Shown: positions 41,393 through 51,017 of the stretch, one piece after another
How the letters are laid out: each line of letters begins with the position of its first letter
Position numbering within the stretch: position 1 is the stretch's first letter
Source of the DNA: Deltaproteobacteria bacterium
GTDB lineage: Bacteria; Myxococcota_A; Polyangia; JACPQR01
Reading direction: 5' to 3'
DNA: 64,000 nucleotides
Assembly (NCBI GenBank): GCA_016190375.1
Contig: JACPQR010000226.1
Coordinates: 59,670-123,669 of the forward strand
The notes under the pieces: model-generated
The model's input: only the letters and a program-made list of their open reading frames with translations
What the model was told of the DNA's origin: nothing
Databases searched by the model: none
Made by a program: the position numbers and the translations under genes

Positions 41393-41404
41393 TCCACGTT
41401 CCAA

Positions 41405-41492
41405 GTGTTGGCTCGGGCTCGGGCTCGGACTCGGATCCGGGCTCGGACGCGGCATCCGACTCGGGCTCGGACTCGGATCCGGACTCGGCACG
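41405..41492 (+). repeat. TCGGGC/TCGGAC hexamer tandem repeat
   Basis: About fourteen units of TCGGGCTCGGAC-type hexamers with GATCCG variants. A shorter relative lies on the other side of HicBA (about 40880-40925). The pattern is like the Ser-Asp linker repeats but lies outside any convincing gene here, so it may be a decayed linker or an expanding simple repeat. Confidence 0.7.
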
Positions 41493-41528
41493 CCCTGATC
41501 GCCCGCACTTTTCGCGAGTGAGGAGCCG

Positions 41529-41834
41529 TCAACCGACTTGCGCGAGGACTGCGTCCAGGAGGGACGCCAGTACGTCTTCGCCCACTCCCGAGAATGGAGG
41601 TCCGGAATCGAGGAAGTCGGCGAAGCTCTGCTCGGTCGCTCCGCCGGCCAGATGCGGACTGGCGTGCCACGCGCTCCAGATGACTTTCCCGGCTTCTACT
41701 CGCACCTGGTCGTGGGTGCCGCCCGTCATGCGCCAGGTCCATTGCTGGAGACCGGGTATCGGCCGCGCCGATTCGCGATGCTCCGCTACCCTCGAGCGCC
41801 ATACGCGCATCGCCGGATCGAGCAGCTCGATCAT
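41529..41834 (-). CDS. Hypothetical protein, second gene of a two-gene unit
   Basis: A 101-residue protein from ATG 41834 (MIELLDPAMRVWRSRVAEHR, later GGTHDQVRVEAGKVIWSAWH). No family is recognised. Its ATG overlaps the stop of the upstream gene (ATGA). It could originally have been one protein with that gene, since both look like parts of a repeat or substrate-binding protein. Confidence 0.55.
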   Translation of the reverse strand: MIELLDPAMRVWRSRVAEHRESARPIPGLQQWTWRMTGGTHDQVRVEAGKVIWSAWHASPHLAGGATEQSFADFLDSGPPFSGVGEDVLASLLDAVLAQVG

Positions 41835-42424
41835 GGCTCCCCCATCCGAAGCGAGGTGCGTGAGGCTAGTCGGCTGCCGTCCCGTGAGAACACCAGGGCA
41901 AGGCATTCCGTCAGCCCTTGCAGTCGGGAAACGATCTCCCCTCTCGAATCGTCCCAGAGGGTCACTTCGGCAATCCGCTCCGGCCCGCCACGCATGAGCG
42001 TCGAACCTCCGCCGAGGGCCAGGAACCGCTCGTCGGGCGAGAGCGCCGCAGCCCAGATTGCGACGGGATGCTGGATCCGCGCTGCCGTTGGTGCCTCGCC
42101 GGGCAGCAGCGGCGGTTGCGGAAGCCACACGCGCGCGTCCGAGGCGCGCCACGAGGCACCGCCGAAGCGAGAGTCCGAGAGCTCCACGCTCCCCTCGACC
42201 GCCTCGGCAGCCAGGTTGGCCAGCGCACTCTCGAGCGCGCGTCGCATCGACCCTCGACCTTCGGCTCCCCCGCGAACCGTCACATTGGAGCCGTCCACCT
42301 GCAGCTCCACGCCCGGAGCCAGGTCACCGAGCGAGGCGCGGCATGCCACAGCGGCAGCGTCCGCCGACTGCGACTCGCGATACCGCAGCGTCCCTCTCAC
42401 TATGAAAGCCGCGCCCGCAGCCAC
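41831..42424 (-). CDS. Hypothetical protein with WD40-like segment
   Basis: A 197-residue protein from ATG 42424. The N-terminus is weakly hydrophobic. The C-terminal half contains AALSPDERFLALGGGSTLM, VTLWDD and LALVFSRDGSRLAS, the wording of two WD40-type blades. Two blades cannot make a propeller, so it may be a fragment. It overlaps the following gene by 4 bases. Confidence 0.5.
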   Translation of the reverse strand: MAAGAAFIVRGTLRYRESQSADAAAVACRASLGDLAPGVELQVDGSNVTVRGGAEGRGSMRRALESALANLAAEAVEGSVELSDSRFGGASWRASDARVWLPQPPLLPGEAPTAARIQHPVAIWAAALSPDERFLALGGGSTLMRGGPERIAEVTLWDDSRGEIVSRLQGLTECLALVFSRDGSRLASRTSLRMGEP

Positions 42425-42509
42425 GCCGGAGCGTACCAGACTGCAATCCGCTGGGGCGCAGCCTCGATCCTCTTCCTGCGCGAGGCGGTGATTCGATACG
42501 ATACCCGTC

Positions 42510-45500
42510 GTGCGTCGTCATGGAGCTCTATTCGTTTGCCTCGTGGCAACCCTCACCGTGGGGGATGCCGGTGCGGTCGTCAACCAGGTCGACGGCCAGG
42601 TCGTCCCGCAAACCACCCGACTGCAGCAGTGCCTGACGGCCTCGGAGGGCGCGGGGCCGCCGATCGGGACGGACGCGGTCTTCGACGCGGCGCTTCAGCC
42701 CGAGGTCTTCCTTCCCGTCCCCGACACCGACGTGGTCTTCCGCGACCTGGCGGAGGGGGCCGGCTACGAGAACAGCTTCGGCTGGTACAACGTGGGCGAC
42801 GACGTCACGCAGCCCGCGAACCTGCACGTGATCTTCGGCTGTCGCGGGACTCCGACCTGCGACTGCCCCTGCGCGGTCGGAAACCAGCGCGAGACTCGCG
42901 TCGCCATCTCCAACGACCCGGCATACTCGGGCGGCTACATCGGGTTCTGGCTGCGCACGCCCGAGCGAAACCAGGGAGGCAACGATCCCGACAACTGCGG
43001 CGGGGTCAACGACACCGCGAACCGCATCTACTTCACCGAGAGCGCGCTCAACGACGACGGCGACTACGTCCACTACCTCATCTACGAGTCGCGCCAGATC
43101 GTGGACACGTTCTACTTCGGCTTCGAGGATCTGTTCCGGGGTGGCGACAACGACTTCGAGGACATGCTCGTCCGCGTGGCAGGGCTGATCCCGCCCTGTT
43201 CGCCGCGCCCGGAGGAGTGCAACGACCTCGACGACGATTGCGACTCGGAGATCGACGACGACCTGGAGATCGCCTGCTCCAGCGAGTGCGGCGACGGCGT
43301 GCGCACATGTGTGGCCGGTGCGTGGGGCGCCTGCGACGCTCCCCAGCCCGTCCCGGAGACCTGCAACGGCGCCGACGACGACTGCGACGGCGAGGCGGAC
43401 GAAGGGCTCTCCAGGGGCTGCTCCACCGACTGCGGCGCCGGAACCGAGATCTGCGCCGACGGCTTCTGGGTGGACTGCGACGCGGAGCAGCCGGCCATCG
43501 AGATCTGCAACGGCCAGGACGACGACTGCGACGGCGACGTCGACGGGATGACGAGACCTTGCCCGACGGCCTGCGGGCCCGGCGACGAAACCTGCGAGGA
43601 CGGTGAGTGGGTCGACTGCGACGCGCCGCAGCCCGGGGTCGAGGACTGCGACGGCCTGGACGACGACTGCAATGGCGAGATCGACGAAGGGATCCAGCGC
43701 CCCTGCGCGAGCGACTGCGGTGTGGGCTCGGAGGTCTGCGCGAACGGCGTCTACATCGACTGCGACGCTCCCCAGCCTGTCGACGAGGTGTGCGATGGCC
43801 TCGACGACGACTGCGACGGCGACGTCGACGAAGGGCTCAGCCGCGCCTGCGAGACGCAGTGCGGCGCCGGCACGGAGATGTGCGAGCTGGGCCTCTGGGT
43901 CGGTTGCGACGCGCCCGTTCCGGCCCCGGAGACGTGCAACGCGCTCGACGACGACTGCGACGGCAGCGTCGACGAGGGCAACCCAGGCGGCGGCCAGAGG
44001 TGCGGCGAGGCCGAGGGCGAGTGCGCGGAGGGAGTCACGCAGTGCGTGGCTGGCGCCATCGACTGCGTAGGCGACCGTGGCCCGGTCCCCGAGGAGTGCA
44101 ACGGGCTCGACGACGACTGCGACGGCGACGTCGACGACGGCAACCCCGGCGGCGGTGGCCCATGCGGCAACGACCTCGGCGAGTGCGAGCTCGGATCGAT
44201 GACCTGCGTGGATGGCCACTTCGAATGCCTGGGCGAGAGCGCGCCGTCGCCCGAGGAGTGCAACGGGCTCGACGACGACTGCGACGGCGTGATCGACGAC
44301 GGTAACCCGGGCGGCGGACTCGAGTGCGATGCCGACCGCTGCAGGCCTGGCGAGACCCGATGCGTCGACGGCGAGGTCGAGTGCGTCGGCGGTGCCGATG
44401 CGCGAGAGGAGACCTGCAACTGCCTCGACGACGACTGCGACGGCGAGGTGGACGAGGACGCCGAGTCCCTCTGCCCCGAGGGAGCGCGCTGCATCGGTTG
44501 CGGCTGTGCCCTGCCGTGCTCGAACCAGGAGTTCGAGCTCGAGTGCCCGCCGGGCAAGGAGTGCAGCGAGGGCTTCTGCGTCGCCGGCCGCTGCGCCGAC
44601 GTCGAGTGCGACGAGGGCGAGGTCTGCCGCCTGGGCGAGTGCATCGATCTGTGCGGGGGCGTGAGCTGCCGCGAGGGCTTCGCGTGCTCTCTCGGCCGGT
44701 GCATCGAGGACAACTGCTACGGCCGCGGCTGCCCCGCCGGCGAGATCTGCCTCGAGGCGCTCTGCGAGCCGGGTCCGTGCGTCGGCCTCGTCTGCGAGGC
44801 GGACGAGTTCTGCCGGTCCGGCGAGTGTGTGCGGTCCTGCGCCGGCGTCGAGTGCCTCGAGGGAGAGACCTGCCGCGACGGTGCGTGCAAGGCCGACCCC
44901 TGCGCCGAGGTCACGTGCCGGAGCGGTCGCGTCTGCGTCGACGGAGCATGCGAGGACGACGAGTGCCGGAACGTGGCCTGCGGTGACTACCGGGCCTGCG
45001 TCGACGGGCAGTGCATCGACGATCCCTGCGCCCACATCGACTGTCCAGAGGGCGAGGCGTGCGTCGGCGACCAGTGCGTCGAGCCTCCGGCGCCGGCCCC
45101 GACCGTCGGCCGCCGAGGCCTCGCCACGGGCGGCGGTGGCTGTGTTTGCGGCGTGGCGACGGGCGCGGGTAGCTCATCGGCCCTCGCGTGCCTTGCGGTC
45201 GTCCTCCTCCTCGGAGTCCTGCGCCGGCGACTGCATGCCGCACTACTGATCGGAACGTTCGGAGCATGGGGATGCGCGGTGGATCCCTACTGCTTCGATT
45301 GCCCCGAGCCGGGCGCCCAGGACGGCGGGCAGGACGCGATGGCCGTTCCCGACGGCTGCGTGTCGCAGGGACAGGAGGTCTGTGACGGCGAGGACAACGA
45401 CTGCAACGGCCGTGCGGACGAGACGTTCGAATTCGACTCCGACCCTGCCAACTGCGGAGGGTGCGGCGCCCTCTGCGTGGTGCCGCAGGCGGTGCCGGCC

Positions 45501-48275
45501 TGCGAGGCAGGCCGCTGCTCCGTCCGCCAGTGCGACATCGGCTGGGTCGACCTCGACGGGTTGCCCGAGAACGGCTGCGAGTACGAGTGCCTGCCGGCCG
45601 GGGACGAGGTATGCAACGACCGCGACGACGACTGTGACTTCGCGACCGACGAGGGCTTCGAGCTCGAGACGGACCTGGCCAACTGCGGGGTTTGCGGCAA
45701 CGTCTGCGCCTTCGGGCACGGGCAGGCGGCTTGCGTGGATGGAGCTTGCGAGCTCGAGGAGTGCGACGTGGGCTTCGTGGACCTCGACGGCGACCCCGAG
45801 GACGGGTGCGAGTACCCGTGCGGTCCCGGCACGGCCGAGACGTGCGACGGCCGCGACAACGATTGCGACGGGGAAGCGGACGAGGGGTTCGATCTGGCCG
45901 AGGACGAGGAGAACTGCGGGGCCTGCGGTCGGACCTGCGAGTTCGACAACGCGTCCGGCGTCTGCGGCGGGGGTGAGTGCGGCCTCGGACAGTGCGACGA
46001 GGGGTTCGTCGACCTGAACGGGCTTCCCTCCGACGGCTGCGAGTACGCCTGCGACGACCCCGGCGCCGACGAGACCTGCGACGGTCAGGACAACGACTGC
46101 GACGGTCTCGAGGACGAGGAGGATCCACTGGCGGGCGACGAATGCGGGGACGCGGACGGCGAGTGCGAGCCCGGCGTCTGGACGTGTAGCCGTGGTGTGC
46201 TCGCGTGCGCGGGCGGACGCGGACCGAGCCCCGAGCGGTGCGACGGGCTCGACAACGACTGCGACCTCCAGGTCGACGCAGGGAACCCCCAGGGTGGCGC
46301 CCGCTGCGGAACCAACGTGGGAGCCTGCGAGTTCGGCAGCGTCCAGTGTCAGGGCGGCGCTCTGGTCTGCGCGGGCGGCGATGATGGCGACTCGGAGAGC
46401 TGCAACGGCGTCGACGACGACTGCGACGGCGCCGTCGACGACGGCAATCCCGATGGCGGCGGCGCCTGTGGCTCCGGCGAGGGCGAGTGCATGCAGGGGA
46501 TCTGGACCTGCGTGGACGGCGACCTCGCCTGCACGGGTGGGATCGAGAGCACCACCGAGGCGTGCAACGGGCTCGACGACGATTGCGACGGGATCATCGA
46601 CGACGGCAACCCGGGCGGTGGCGCGCGCTGCGGCACGAACGTCGGCCGCTGCGAGTACGGAACGGTGACCTGCCAGCTCGGCGTGTTCGACTGCACGGGA
46701 GGCGTCGAGCCGGCAGATGAGGAGTGCAACGGGCTCGACGACGACTGCGACGGAGGAGTCGACGAGGGCCTGGCGCTGGATCCGCCCGAGATCTGCGATC
46801 AGGATGGCGCCTGCGCGGGGACCGTCGCCACGTGCGCGGGGGCGGACGGCTGGCGGTGCGAGTACGACTCGCCCTACCAGCCCGTGGAGCTCTGGTGCGA
46901 CGGAGTGGACAACGACTGCGACCGGACGACCGACGAGGGCTGCAAGACGCTGTCCCCGAGCGACGCCCGCGTGGACCTCTTCTCGTCCGGCACGGAGCCG
47001 TCGAACTCGATCCAGCCCGCCCTGACCGGCGACGGCGCCGATCGGGTCTTCGTGGCCTGGCTCGACCGCCGCAACGGGCGGGCCGACGTCTACTACAACC
47101 GCGCGTCGGCGGCGGCGTTCGGCTGGCCGAACCCCGACACGGCCGTCGAGACGAACGGCGCGAACGGCGTAGGGCCGGCGGTCTCGTTCGGAGACGCCCG
47201 CCTGTACGTCGCCTGGGAGGATTTCAGGGACGACTCGACGCGACGCAACGTCTACTTCCGGCGGACCACGAGCAACGGTCAGGGCAACGCCTTCGAGGCC
47301 GCCGAGTCCCGGGTGAACACCGGCCTCGACAACGACTCGTTCGGCGTCCAGCTCGCGGCGGACGGGGCCGACGGCGTGTTCGTGGCCTGGGAGACGCAGC
47401 TACCGGACCGCTCCCGCCGGATCTACGTCGCGTCCAGCCGGAACGAGGGCGGCGCATTCGACCCGCCCGACAGGGTCGACACGAACCCGGACGCCGTCCC
47501 GCTGGCCACGACGCCCTCGATCGCCGCCCCCGCAGGAGGCGACGTCTTCGTGGCCTGGCGCGACACCCGCGACGGCGAGCCGGACATCCGCTTCAACCGC
47601 TCGCTCGACGGCGGGGTGACCTGGCTGGGCGCAGATGTGAGGCTCGACACGGACCTGCCCGGCGACGCGGCGTCGATCCAGCCGCAGGTGGCGGCTGACC
47701 CGTCCGGCAACGTCGTCGTGGTCTGGAGCGACGAGCGAAACGGCGTCTTCGACGTCTTCGCCCAGCGGTCGACCGACGGAGGCGACACCTGGCTCGCCGC
47801 CGACGTCCGCGTGGACACCGATCCGTTCGCCCACGACTCGTTCAAGCCGCGCGTCGTGGTGTCGGGAGGCGTGGCCTGGTGTGTCTGGGAGGATTACCGC
47901 GACGGGCTCGCCGACATCCGCGTCTCGAGGAGCGACGACGCCGGAGCCACGTGGCTCACCGAGGACCTGAGGGCCGACACAGACGACGAGGGCGTCGGGG
48001 GATCCACGGATCCGGTCCTGGCCGTGGACGCGGGGGTCCTCTACGTCGCCTGGCTCGACGACCGGGATGGTGAGCGGGACGTGTACCTCAACTTCGCCCT
48101 CGACGGCCTGACGCTGCAGCCCGCCGACCTCAGGCTCGACACGAGCGCCGCGGGCTCGTCCGACTCCGCATCGGTGGTCCTGTACGCCGCCGCCGGCCGC
48201 GCCCACGCCGCGTGGATCGACTACCGCGGCGCCGGCCAGAACAACGGCGACATCTACCATAGGTTCATCAGGTAG
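42510..48275 (+). CDS. Giant MopE-repeat surface protein; two proteins joined in one frame
   Basis: A single open frame of 1921 codons from a GTG at 42510. Residues 1-22 are a signal peptide. Residues 50-230 resemble DUF4114 (FGFEDLFRGGDNDFEDMLVR). Then come about ten MopE-type motifs of form CNGxDDDCDGxVDEG, a Cys-rich region of CxxGxC modules, and at 872-907 a MYXO-CTERM-like tail (GGGGCVCG, hydrophobic helix, LRRR). There is no stop: LHAALLIGTFGAWGC follows, a lipobox-like segment with Cys922. A second protein then continues, with DPxNCGxCG modules, more MopE motifs and C-terminal sialidase-like (BNR) repeats (FVAWLDRRNGRADVYYNR). It is either a true fusion or two genes whose separating stop has been lost. 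Confidence 0.85.
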   Translation: MRRHGALFVCLVATLTVGDAGAVVNQVDGQVVPQTTRLQQCLTASEGAGPPIGTDAVFDAALQPEVFLPVPDTDVVFRDLAEGAGYENSFGWYNVGDDVTQPANLHVIFGCRGTPTCDCPCAVGNQRETRVAISNDPAYSGGYIGFWLRTPERNQGGNDPDNCGGVNDTANRIYFTESALNDDGDYVHYLIYESRQIVDTFYFGFEDLFRGGDNDFEDMLVRVAGLIPPCSPRPEECNDLDDDCDSEIDDDLEIACSSECGDGVRTCVAGAWGACDAPQPVPETCNGADDDCDGEADEGLSRGCSTDCGAGTEICADGFWVDCDAEQPAIEICNGQDDDCDGDVDGMTRPCPTACGPGDETCEDGEWVDCDAPQPGVEDCDGLDDDCNGEIDEGIQRPCASDCGVGSEVCANGVYIDCDAPQPVDEVCDGLDDDCDGDVDEGLSRACETQCGAGTEMCELGLWVGCDAPVPAPETCNALDDDCDGSVDEGNPGGGQRCGEAEGECAEGVTQCVAGAIDCVGDRGPVPEECNGLDDDCDGDVDDGNPGGGGPCGNDLGECELGSMTCVDGHFECLGESAPSPEECNGLDDDCDGVIDDGNPGGGLECDADRCRPGETRCVDGEVECVGGADAREETCNCLDDDCDGEVDEDAESLCPEGARCIGCGCALPCSNQEFELECPPGKECSEGFCVAGRCADVECDEGEVCRLGECIDLCGGVSCREGFACSLGRCIEDNCYGRGCPAGEICLEALCEPGPCVGLVCEADEFCRSGECVRSCAGVECLEGETCRDGACKADPCAEVTCRSGRVCVDGACEDDECRNVACGDYRACVDGQCIDDPCAHIDCPEGEACVGDQCVEPPAPAPTVGRRGLATGGGGCVCGVATGAGSSSALACLAVVLLLGVLRRRLHAALLIGTFGAWGCAVDPYCFDCPEPGAQDGGQDAMAVPDGCVSQGQEVCDGEDNDCNGRADETFEFDSDPANCGGCGALCVVPQAVPACEAGRCSVRQCDIGWVDLDGLPENGCEYECLPAGDEVCNDRDDDCDFATDEGFELETDLANCGVCGNVCAFGHGQAACVDGACELEECDVGFVDLDGDPEDGCEYPCGPGTAETCDGRDNDCDGEADEGFDLAEDEENCGACGRTCEFDNASGVCGGGECGLGQCDEGFVDLNGLPSDGCEYACDDPGADETCDGQDNDCDGLEDEEDPLAGDECGDADGECEPGVWTCSRGVLACAGGRGPSPERCDGLDNDCDLQVDAGNPQGGARCGTNVGACEFGSVQCQGGALVCAGGDDGDSESCNGVDDDCDGAVDDGNPDGGGACGSGEGECMQGIWTCVDGDLACTGGIESTTEACNGLDDDCDGIIDDGNPGGGARCGTNVGRCEYGTVTCQLGVFDCTGGVEPADEECNGLDDDCDGGVDEGLALDPPEICDQDGACAGTVATCAGADGWRCEYDSPYQPVELWCDGVDNDCDRTTDEGCKTLSPSDARVDLFSSGTEPSNSIQPALTGDGADRVFVAWLDRRNGRADVYYNRASAAAFGWPNPDTAVETNGANGVGPAVSFGDARLYVAWEDFRDDSTRRNVYFRRTTSNGQGNAFEAAESRVNTGLDNDSFGVQLAADGADGVFVAWETQLPDRSRRIYVASSRNEGGAFDPPDRVDTNPDAVPLATTPSIAAPAGGDVFVAWRDTRDGEPDIRFNRSLDGGVTWLGADVRLDTDLPGDAASIQPQVAADPSGNVVVVWSDERNGVFDVFAQRSTDGGDTWLAADVRVDTDPFAHDSFKPRVVVSGGVAWCVWEDYRDGLADIRVSRSDDAGATWLTEDLRADTDDEGVGGSTDPVLAVDAGVLYVAWLDDRDGERDVYLNFALDGLTLQPADLRLDTSAAGSSDSASVVLYAAAGRAHAAWIDYRGAGQNNGDIYHRFIR

Positions 48276-48463
48276 CTTCGTTGCGCCGGCCTGTGCCACG
48301 CCGACTCACCATCGTTGGTGGGGGGCACTCACCATCCGAGGACCGCGGCGATCCGCCAAATCCGCACAAAGCCGAGGGGCGGGGATCGGCACGCCGGCTG
48401 CTCAGCTAGCTCCCGAACGTCGGAGACGAGGGCCGATGGTCGGTGATCGAGCGGAGGTGCGGG

Positions 48464-49864
48464 ATGAGGCGATGGAACTGGCTCGTCAAGACTGCAGGCC
48501 TGTGCTCGGGTTTCCTCGTCCTGACGGGGGCCCAGAGCAATGGATGTGATGGGATCGACCCTCCCATCGTGTGCGTCGAGGCTCCCGATCCCGAGTGCCC
48601 GGACGGCACGCTCGAGGACGGCGGCGTCGACGAGAACGGCTGTCCGCTGCCGCGGGTCTGCGTCGTGGAGCCCTGCACCATCGCCGGCGGCGTGAGCGCG
48701 ACCTACTGCATCCAGTCCGAGGAATGTCCCGACGGGGACTGCGGCTGCGAGGAGTACTGCGACTGCGGGCCGGTGGCCTACTTCGACGGACAGGCCTGCG
48801 TCCCCTTCCCCGATCCCTGCTCCTCGACGGGAGGGATCTGGGAGGAGTGGTGCGACGGCGAGGCCGGCGATCTCGAGGGCGGCTGCTTCTCGTACTGCGT
48901 GTGCCCGGACGGAGCGTTCTACGACGAGTGGTCGGGCTGCGTCGTCCCGCCCGATCCATCCGAGATCTGCGAGCCGACCGGCGGCGTGATCGCCACCTGG
49001 TGCGACGACGGCTGCCTCGACGACCCGGACGCCGAGCCCGGGCAAGGCAACTGCGGAGCCGAGCCGGAACCGTCCTGCACCGACTACTGCGACTGCGGCT
49101 GGAACGCCTACTTCGACCCGTTCTGGGGGTGCGTCCCGATCGACCCGGGCGAGCTCTGCCGCTCGACCGGCGGCGACTACTGCGGCGACTACTGCCAGTG
49201 CCCCTACGGGACGTACTACGACGAGTGGTCCGGCTGCGTCCCCGATCCGTACGTCCTGTGCGTGAGCTCCGGAGGCGAGTACACGGTGGTGTGCGACGAC
49301 CTCGGCGAGGACGGCGAGGGTGCTTGCTGGGAGGACTGCGCCTGCCCCGAGGGCTACTACTTCGACTACAGCTACGGGTGCTACCCCGAGCCGCGGCTCC
49401 TGTGCGAGCTAGGCGGCGGGTCCTGGGGCGAGGTCTGCGACGACTCGTGGGGCGAGCCGTTCTGCTGGGAGGACTGCGCTTGCCCGGAGGGCAGCACCTT
49501 CGACTGGTACTCGGGCTGCGTCGTGGACTACGCCTCGGTCTGCGCCAACGGCGGCGGCGAATGGACCACCACGTGCGACGAGGATTGGGGCGAGTGCTGG
49601 GACGACTGCGTGTGCCCCGAGGGGACGTTCTTCGACTGGGCGACCGGCTGCGTCCCGAACGAGATCTGCGACAACGGAGTCGACGACAGCGCGGACGGGG
49701 CCGTCGACTGCGACGACTGGCAGTGCCAGTTCACCGAGGACTGCTTCGTCCCCGGGCCCGAGGACTGCTGGAACGGGATCGACGACGACGCGGACGGCTT
49801 CTACGACTGCGAGGACCAGGACTGCGCCGCCGACGAGATCTGTCGGGGAGGGCTGCCCGAGTAG
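48464..49864 (+). CDS. Cys-rich exported repeat protein
   Basis: A 466-residue exported protein starting MRRWNWLVKTAGLCSG, with GGAGG 6 bases before the ATG. Cys22 or Cys28 may be lipid-attached. The body is about eight copies of a ~40-residue Cys/Trp/Asp-rich repeat of the form CPEGTFFDWATGCV, with WEDC or DYC before it. The C-terminus has two MopE-like Asp-rich motifs (ICDNGVDDSADGAVDC, CWNGIDDDADGFYDC). It resembles the Cys-rich spacer proteins of myxobacterial surfaces; function unknown. Confidence 0.85.
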   Translation: MRRWNWLVKTAGLCSGFLVLTGAQSNGCDGIDPPIVCVEAPDPECPDGTLEDGGVDENGCPLPRVCVVEPCTIAGGVSATYCIQSEECPDGDCGCEEYCDCGPVAYFDGQACVPFPDPCSSTGGIWEEWCDGEAGDLEGGCFSYCVCPDGAFYDEWSGCVVPPDPSEICEPTGGVIATWCDDGCLDDPDAEPGQGNCGAEPEPSCTDYCDCGWNAYFDPFWGCVPIDPGELCRSTGGDYCGDYCQCPYGTYYDEWSGCVPDPYVLCVSSGGEYTVVCDDLGEDGEGACWEDCACPEGYYFDYSYGCYPEPRLLCELGGGSWGEVCDDSWGEPFCWEDCACPEGSTFDWYSGCVVDYASVCANGGGEWTTTCDEDWGECWDDCVCPEGTFFDWATGCVPNEICDNGVDDSADGAVDCDDWQCQFTEDCFVPGPEDCWNGIDDDADGFYDCEDQDCAADEICRGGLPE

Positions 49865-49910
49865 CCCGCCGTACTCGGCGCACGCCGCCGTTTCGTGCTA
49901 ATTGCACGGG

Positions 49911-51017
49911 ATGCTCAGCGGCCACGCCACGCCGGAGGGGACCGGGAGATTCGCCAGCCGGTTTCCCACGCTGCCCGCCGGACACTTCCGCGACGTCCAG
50001 GGACTCCGCGCTTCCAGCCTGGGCCTGGGCACCTACCTCGGCGAACCGGACGACGCGACCGATGACGCGACCGTCCGCGCAGTCCGCGCCGTGCTCGCCG
50101 CGGGCGCCAACGTCCTGGACGCCGCCATCAACTACCGCAACATGCGGAGCGAGCGCGCCATCGGGCGCGCCCTCACCCAGCTCGTGTCCGACGGCGAGAT
50201 CCGGCGAGACGAGGTGATCGTGTCGACCAAGGGGGGCTTTCTGCCCTTCGACGGCGACCGCCCGGCCGACTCGCAGCGGTACATCGCGGATGCGTACTTC
50301 GCGACGGGTCTGGTCGAGCCGGAGGAGATCGTGAGCGGTTGTCACTGCATGACACCCCGCTTCCTCCAGGATCAGATCGACCGATCGCGCAAGAACCTCG
50401 GTCTGGAGACGATCGACGTCTACTACCTGCACAACCCCGAGACGCAGCTCGAGCGCGTCCGGTCCGAGGTGTTCTACGCCCGCGTCCGCCGGGCGTTCGG
50501 CGCCCTCGAACAGGCCGTGGCGAGCGGCAAGATCCGGACGTACGGCGTCGCCACGTGGAGCTGCCTGAGGGTGCCCGAGGGATCGCGCGACCACGTCTCG
50601 CTCGAGCGCCTGAGCAAGATCGCCGAGGACGTCGCGGCCCCGGCCGCGCATCACTTCGGGTTCGTCCAGCTTCCGTTCAACATCGCCATGCCCGAGGCGC
50701 TCACCCTCTCCTGCCAGTCGGTTGCGTCCGAGAGCGGCCCGGCGCTCCTGGCCGCGCGTGCCCTCGGTCTGTCCACCATGGCGAGCGTGCCGCTCCTTCA
50801 AGCGAAGCTCACTCGCGGTCTCCCCCCGCTCGTGCACGAGGTGTTCGCGACCTGCCGGACGGACGCGCAGCGGGCGATCCAGTTCGTCCGCTCGGCGCCC
50901 GCGCTCGACGTGGCCGTGGTCGGCATGAAGCGCCCCGAGCACCTCGAGGAGAACCTGTCCTTGTGCGGCGTCGCGCCCGCCGCGCACGAGGACTTCATGA
51001 AGCTCTTCAGGGGGTAG
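49911..51017 (+). CDS. Aldo/keto reductase family oxidoreductase
   Basis: A 368-residue AKR with the catalytic tetrad in place: Asp70 and Tyr75 in LDAAINYRN, Lys107 in VSTKGGF and His174 in YYLHNPE. The N-terminal LRASSLGLGTYLG is the usual first barrel strand. A middle insertion (about 110-150) is longer than in most AKRs. It reduces an aldehyde or ketone with NADPH; the substrate is unknown. The 3' end overlaps the convergent kinase gene by 11 bases. Confidence 0.93.
   Translation: MLSGHATPEGTGRFASRFPTLPAGHFRDVQGLRASSLGLGTYLGEPDDATDDATVRAVRAVLAAGANVLDAAINYRNMRSERAIGRALTQLVSDGEIRRDEVIVSTKGGFLPFDGDRPADSQRYIADAYFATGLVEPEEIVSGCHCMTPRFLQDQIDRSRKNLGLETIDVYYLHNPETQLERVRSEVFYARVRRAFGALEQAVASGKIRTYGVATWSCLRVPEGSRDHVSLERLSKIAEDVAAPAAHHFGFVQLPFNIAMPEALTLSCQSVASESGPALLAARALGLSTMASVPLLQAKLTRGLPPLVHEVFATCRTDAQRAIQFVRSAPALDVAVVGMKRPEHLEENLSLCGVAPAAHEDFMKLFRG

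Noticed and set aside
42528..45035. Large open frame (835 codons) on the - strand opposite the giant MopE protein
   Set aside because: Its composition (Ala/Val/Asp repeats) mirrors the sense Cys/Asp repeats; it has no start region or motif. It is an antisense shadow of GC-rich repeats.
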